Source: Leptospiraceae bacterium | GTDB lineage: Bacteria; Spirochaetota; Leptospiria; Leptospirales; Leptospiraceae | NCBI GenBank assembly: GCA_024233835.1 | Contig: JACKPC010000007.1 | Span: 248,001 to 312,000 of the forward strand | Direction: 5' to 3' | Length of the DNA: 64,000 bases | Part shown: positions 62,701-64,000 of the stretch, piece by piece | How the letters are laid out: every line of letters starts with the position of its first letter | How positions within the stretch are numbered: the first letter of the stretch is position 1 | The notes under the pieces: generated by a model | What the model was told of the DNA's origin: nothing | The model's input: the letters and a program-made list of their open reading frames with translations, nothing else | The model's database searches: none | Position numbers and translations under genes: made by a program

Positions 62701-64000
62701 GTATCGGTCTGGATAAAGCCGAATTCTCTTCCAGCATCAGGGAATGTATTTGGAATTGTAGACAAAAAATATGCAAACAGTTCTCCTAATGGATACACTC
62801 TTGAACTTTGGAATGATGCCGGAAAACAGTCTATTGCCTGGATAAATGGAAGTGGATTCACAACCACAGGCTATTATACTCTCGCACTGAATCAGTGGGC
62901 ACATATAACTGTAACCCAGGAAGGGACGATTGCCTCCCTTTATCTAAATGGAAAGTTAATGGCGACACGTAACGATACAAGTAGTCTCGTAGATTCGGGC
63001 GGAGGAATGGAAATAGGAAGTAGAGGTGGAACCTTTTATTTCAACGGTAATATAGCCGATGTCCGAATCTACAACCGTGTTTTAAATGAAGGGGAAATCA
63101 ACGAATTAGCTCAAAATGCTACACCGGCACAGGTGGGTTCAGCCTATAGCACAGGAGCAACGGGGCTATTGGCAGACTTCCATCTGGATGGTGGTAGTAA
63201 CAATAGTAGTGGTGCTATTCCTGATCTGGGTCTTTCCGGTTCAACTGGTAGCAATGTAACTGGAAAAGATGGAAATACCGATGGAGCAAGATTGTTCGAC
63301 GCCCCCAGTTCTCACGCTCTTACAGGAGTAACGTACGGACTTCCTAACGGCAATGCACCCAGAACTCTTTGTGGATGGATAAATCCAACCGCTCATCCGG
63401 TGCCGGGTGGCTGGACTATCTTTACCGGTTATGGATCCGCAGGAACGAATAACCAGTTCCAATTAGGACTCTGGAATAATGCGGGGGTACAGAATGTGAC
63501 TTTAGACTTTATCAATGCAGCTGCCTATGCTCCTTATTCTGTTCCTTTGAATTCCTGGTCTCATATCTGTGGTTCTTATGATGGAACAACTGCTTATCTA
63601 TTTGTAAATGGCAAACAAATAGCTTCTAATACGATTGCCCTTACAACGGGAACTTCAAACTTTACAATCGGACAGTCCCCCACTGGTGGAAATTTTTTCA
63701 ATGGAAAGATTGACGATGTGAGGGTATACAATAACGCATTAAGCCTTGCACAGATTCGCCAGCTTGCCACGCAAGTTCCGGCAGGTCTTGTTGCACACTA
63801 TGACTTCAATGGCGATGCGAATGATGTGAGTGGCTTTGCTGCGAATGGAAATACTACTTCTGTAACGTCGGTTACTGATAGGTTTGGAATAAGCGGTAGT
63901 GCTTATTCTTTTACACCTTCCAGTTCAGTAACCGCTTCAGATGCACATTTACCAGTAGGTACAGGTAGTAGAACGGTCTGTTACTGGGTAAAACCAAATG
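56701..64000 (+). CDS. Giant multidomain surface lipoprotein, 3' end outside window
   Basis: One frame is open from ATG 56701 to the window edge, 2433 codons without stop. The N-terminus MKARILSIVLVLLFVISC is a lipoprotein signal. Order: carboxypeptidase-regulatory-like and unassigned part (~25-390); two chitobiase-C-terminal-like domains (about 57860-58290; KIYYTTDGTSP, KIYYTLDGSLPSC); nine 88-residue putative Ig (He_PIG) repeats (58297-60680; core SYSVSPALPSGLSxN-TTGVISGTP); three Cys-containing modules with WQTC/VSISC (60690-61440); an NHL-type beta-propeller (61500-62500); LamG-like domains at 62512-63110, 63163-63775 and a third cut by the edge. Likely surface adhesin. Confidence 0.92.
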   Translation, partial: MKARILSIVLVLLFVISCSRHKADDFRQNLLTYLSLISGDPVNVKGKVMKGEIKNALVRIIPLGVDGSCDRSSSAKVLARTYTDSEGKYSVTYARSGQPVCVVVSPHPDGGSTMYDEKSKKDIPWTDSSFYLQSVTREPATVKPDASDLSSASKMNTKLDYANVSPLTRIASKRLETLGKDNSSRDNLDKLSKQANQEVVLRFGLFSNSASSINTNTPSGVDAPKFQVQEGNNSLSISDTVPEISNYNVDLSSDSEEAKKMKLILGGISQVANNVKNTSTVTGGDVENVIQAFEKSMQSGEFKSTDENGEAIRIGLDENETNLGESPLKNVLQEATIQYAREGGAEDLSLSIEEVAEKVTFFDASEPGFTPSAATFSGKQEIKIESVDPAQKIYYTTDGTSPVCEKSSVYTEPVILDKLGETTLKAIACKDSQSSKIRSGVYKIVKNIIAKPSVTPDAGEYNNSVSVTLSLNAGSKIYYTLDGSLPSCDGSSGTEYSAAISMNVSFKLSAIACNGSLEESREVVKSYRIIQPPYGLSYASTSSVYTKNGSILPNFATVSGENLSFSVSPNLPSGLSFDTVTGRITGTPTSSSELLKYTVTAKNTAGETKTEIQIAVNEEAPTYLGYTEPAVTYTQNTLIQPNSPLIAGSGLSYKVEPALPSGLVLNSKTGVISGIPSTVNASTKYTVTATNTGGSISTELVLTVNDAAPSSLNYGISSLLLTKDVSISPIMPSVTGTVTAYTVSPSLPPVLKLDPSTGKLYGTPSALQLTPETYTVTASNVSGSSVYSFQITVEDSAPKGLSYPVSSLSLTKGVSLSSIIPVVSGTVTAYSVSPSLPSGLVLNTRTGELSGIPQSPQSVTTYTITAVNTKGSVSFPLYITVEDTAPSALSYVNSSYRYTKGVTISPIVPSVTGTVTRYSVAPSLPAGLNINSITGVISGTPEAATTISSYTVTASNPKGSISFPLSITVSEGAPSGLNYAGSPYIFTKASPIQTLKPNLTGTASSYTVSPALPSGLNINSVTGEISGTPLSLAANTTYTVTASNAYGSVSFPLQLTVNDYPPYSLSYSKSAYIFTKGISIAALSPSISGTVISYSVSPALPSGLSINQTTGVISGTPTAVSGTTTYLVVATNSAGSTSISLNLSIVEGAPTTLSYSSSSYTYTRGVTIASLSPTVTGTVSSYSVSPALPQGLSLNVSTGVISGTPELASASNTYTVTAANPSGSTAYSFSIQVTEGAPSSLVYAGSPYVLTQNLAMSPVTPALTGTATSFSITPSLPSGLSLNATTGVLSGNPQVSAVSQTYTVTATNSYGSTTASFSLEVATAYYVVRPTVSGLLGSGLQLSDGTNTISPTANGSWAFPARASGLSYNVTVATQPTNPWQTCSVTNGSGTLTVSDVTNVTVSCVTNTYTMGGTISGFGSGTDLSITDGAGNTLTLPAGSSTFTFPLRDSGSSYSVTIATQPTSPWQTCTVTNGSGNLTNANITNVSISCTVNTYTMSGFISGQANTSTLIINNGTANVTLTGQSSDYNYTENLNSGTSYNYTIVQQPPGQYCVFVMQTLLSGTVTNSNLNNFGINCVNGYLVSGHILSAPPAPAPFHLYQGEVVSYIGDGVSASGPVDGAIAGTAKVSYNKGLTFDGSNYYFVDSGTCIRQIRVATSDIATAAGICGTVGFADGTQAAARFSNLFDLTTDGTYLYAAELDGNRIRRIKIGTWEVTTLAGDNTTASPAGAFLDGTGTNVRFNGVHGIIYKDGFLYISDVYNHRIRKLNLLTTEVTTIVGNGTATTTAGNPGTSATIYSPTYMTIVGNYLYVASDSRVISRILLDGTSYPMDIFAGVSDASGTVDGYRTSAKFGLIRGLSTDGVDNIYISDNGNYTIRTLNISNGMVNTISGRNGILAFQAGVGVSATHNYPYTILFDGKNLLLDESNRIVKIKNNGLVGYWPLTASAADYAGSNNGTLNGAPAFTAADRFGVVNQAITFNGSTQNISVPHNTSLSNSNMSVSVWIKPNSLPASGNVFGIVDKKYANSSPNGYTLELWNDAGKQSIAWINGSGFTTTGYYTLALNQWAHITVTQEGTIASLYLNGKLMATRNDTSSLVDSGGGMEIGSRGGTFYFNGNIADVRIYNRVLNEGEINELAQNATPAQVGSAYSTGATGLLADFHLDGGSNNSSGAIPDLGLSGSTGSNVTGKDGNTDGARLFDAPSSHALTGVTYGLPNGNAPRTLCGWINPTAHPVPGGWTIFTGYGSAGTNNQFQLGLWNNAGVQNVTLDFINAAAYAPYSVPLNSWSHICGSYDGTTAYLFVNGKQIASNTIALTTGTSNFTIGQSPTGGNFFNGKIDDVRVYNNALSLAQIRQLATQVPAGLVAHYDFNGDANDVSGFAANGNTTSVTSVTDRFGISGSAYSFTPSSSVTASDAHLPVGTGSRTVCYWVKPN
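58297..60684 (+). repeat. Nine tandem ~264-bp coding repeats (Ig-like)
   Basis: Inside the giant lipoprotein gene, units of 88-90 codons start near 58297, 58563, 58834, 59101, 59365, 59629, 59893, 60157 and 60421. Units 4 to 9 keep exactly 88 codons. Each has LSY..., a YTKGV-like strand, P-x-TGT, SPALPSGL, TGVISGTP and YTVTASN. DNA identity between neighbours is high in patches such as TCGGTGAGTCCTGCC, so unit number can change by recombination. Confidence 0.9.

Noticed and set aside
57180..63462. Minus-strand ORFs of 60-81 codons below the giant lipoprotein gene
   Set aside because: All are shadows of the open plus-strand frame, several of them repeated because that gene is repetitive.

Overview
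The window looks like a chromosomal segment of a low-GC (about 38-40 %) spirochaete of the Leptospira/Leptospiraceae type. The reasons are many short lipoproteins, a DUF1577/PilZ-like protein, a SUFU-domain protein, a 7TMR-DISM/GAF/adenylate cyclase, and a very large Ig/LamG lipoprotein. This placement is inference from gene content; no rRNA or tRNA is visible.

Layout. (1) 1-5984, minus strand: a secreted protein cut by the window edge, holB (DNA polymerase III delta'), small membrane proteins, an ECF sigma factor, a DUF1577-like protein and a SUFU-domain protein. (2) 6175-23250: a complete type III-B (Cmr) CRISPR-Cas locus. Two arrays share the same 37-bp repeat and the same ~312-bp leader, and stand as direct repeats at the two ends. 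Between them lie cas2, cas1, cas6 and one long minus-strand operon: cmr1, cmr2/cas10, cmr3, a CARF-PD-(D/E)xK nuclease, cmr4, cmr5, a Cmr6 fused to an SMC/PtuA-like AAA ATPase, a PtuB-like HNH nuclease, and a Csx20-like small protein. An IS1182-type element sits between the operon promoter region and array 2. (3) 23256-33250: an accessory region with an XRE regulator, a RelE/ParE-type toxin-antitoxin pair, Rpn/PD-(D/E)xK transposase-nuclease genes, an IS66 element with a perfect 8-bp target duplication, a VirB2-like pilin, and many dispersed palindromic repeats and broken genes. (4) 33381-42400: chromosomal genes including methyltransferase, hydrolase, a receiver/HATPase/cNMP protein, VOC protein, prfB, a CsgG/TolB-like protein and a secreted barnase with its barstar. 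(5) 42404-56433: adenylate cyclase, oadGAB sodium-pump decarboxylase, SDR, HD hydrolase, ATP-grasp/alpha-E pair, peroxiredoxin-TetR pair with an operator, methyltransferase, and a membrane protein. (6) 56701 to the right edge: one open gene of at least 2433 codons encoding a surface lipoprotein with nine 88-residue Ig-like repeats, a beta-propeller and LamG domains.

Main discovery candidate. The Cmr complex has two unusual traits that may be linked. Cas10 has no N-terminal HD nuclease domain. The Cmr6 subunit carries, in the same polypeptide, an ATPase like PtuA of Septu defence, followed with a 4-nt overlap by a PtuB-like HNH nuclease. I infer a hybrid in which RNA recognition by a type III-B complex is physically wired to a Septu-like ATPase/HNH effector, next to a second, cyclic-oligoadenylate-controlled nuclease (CARF-PD-(D/E)xK) and a possible off-switch (Csx20-like ring nuclease).
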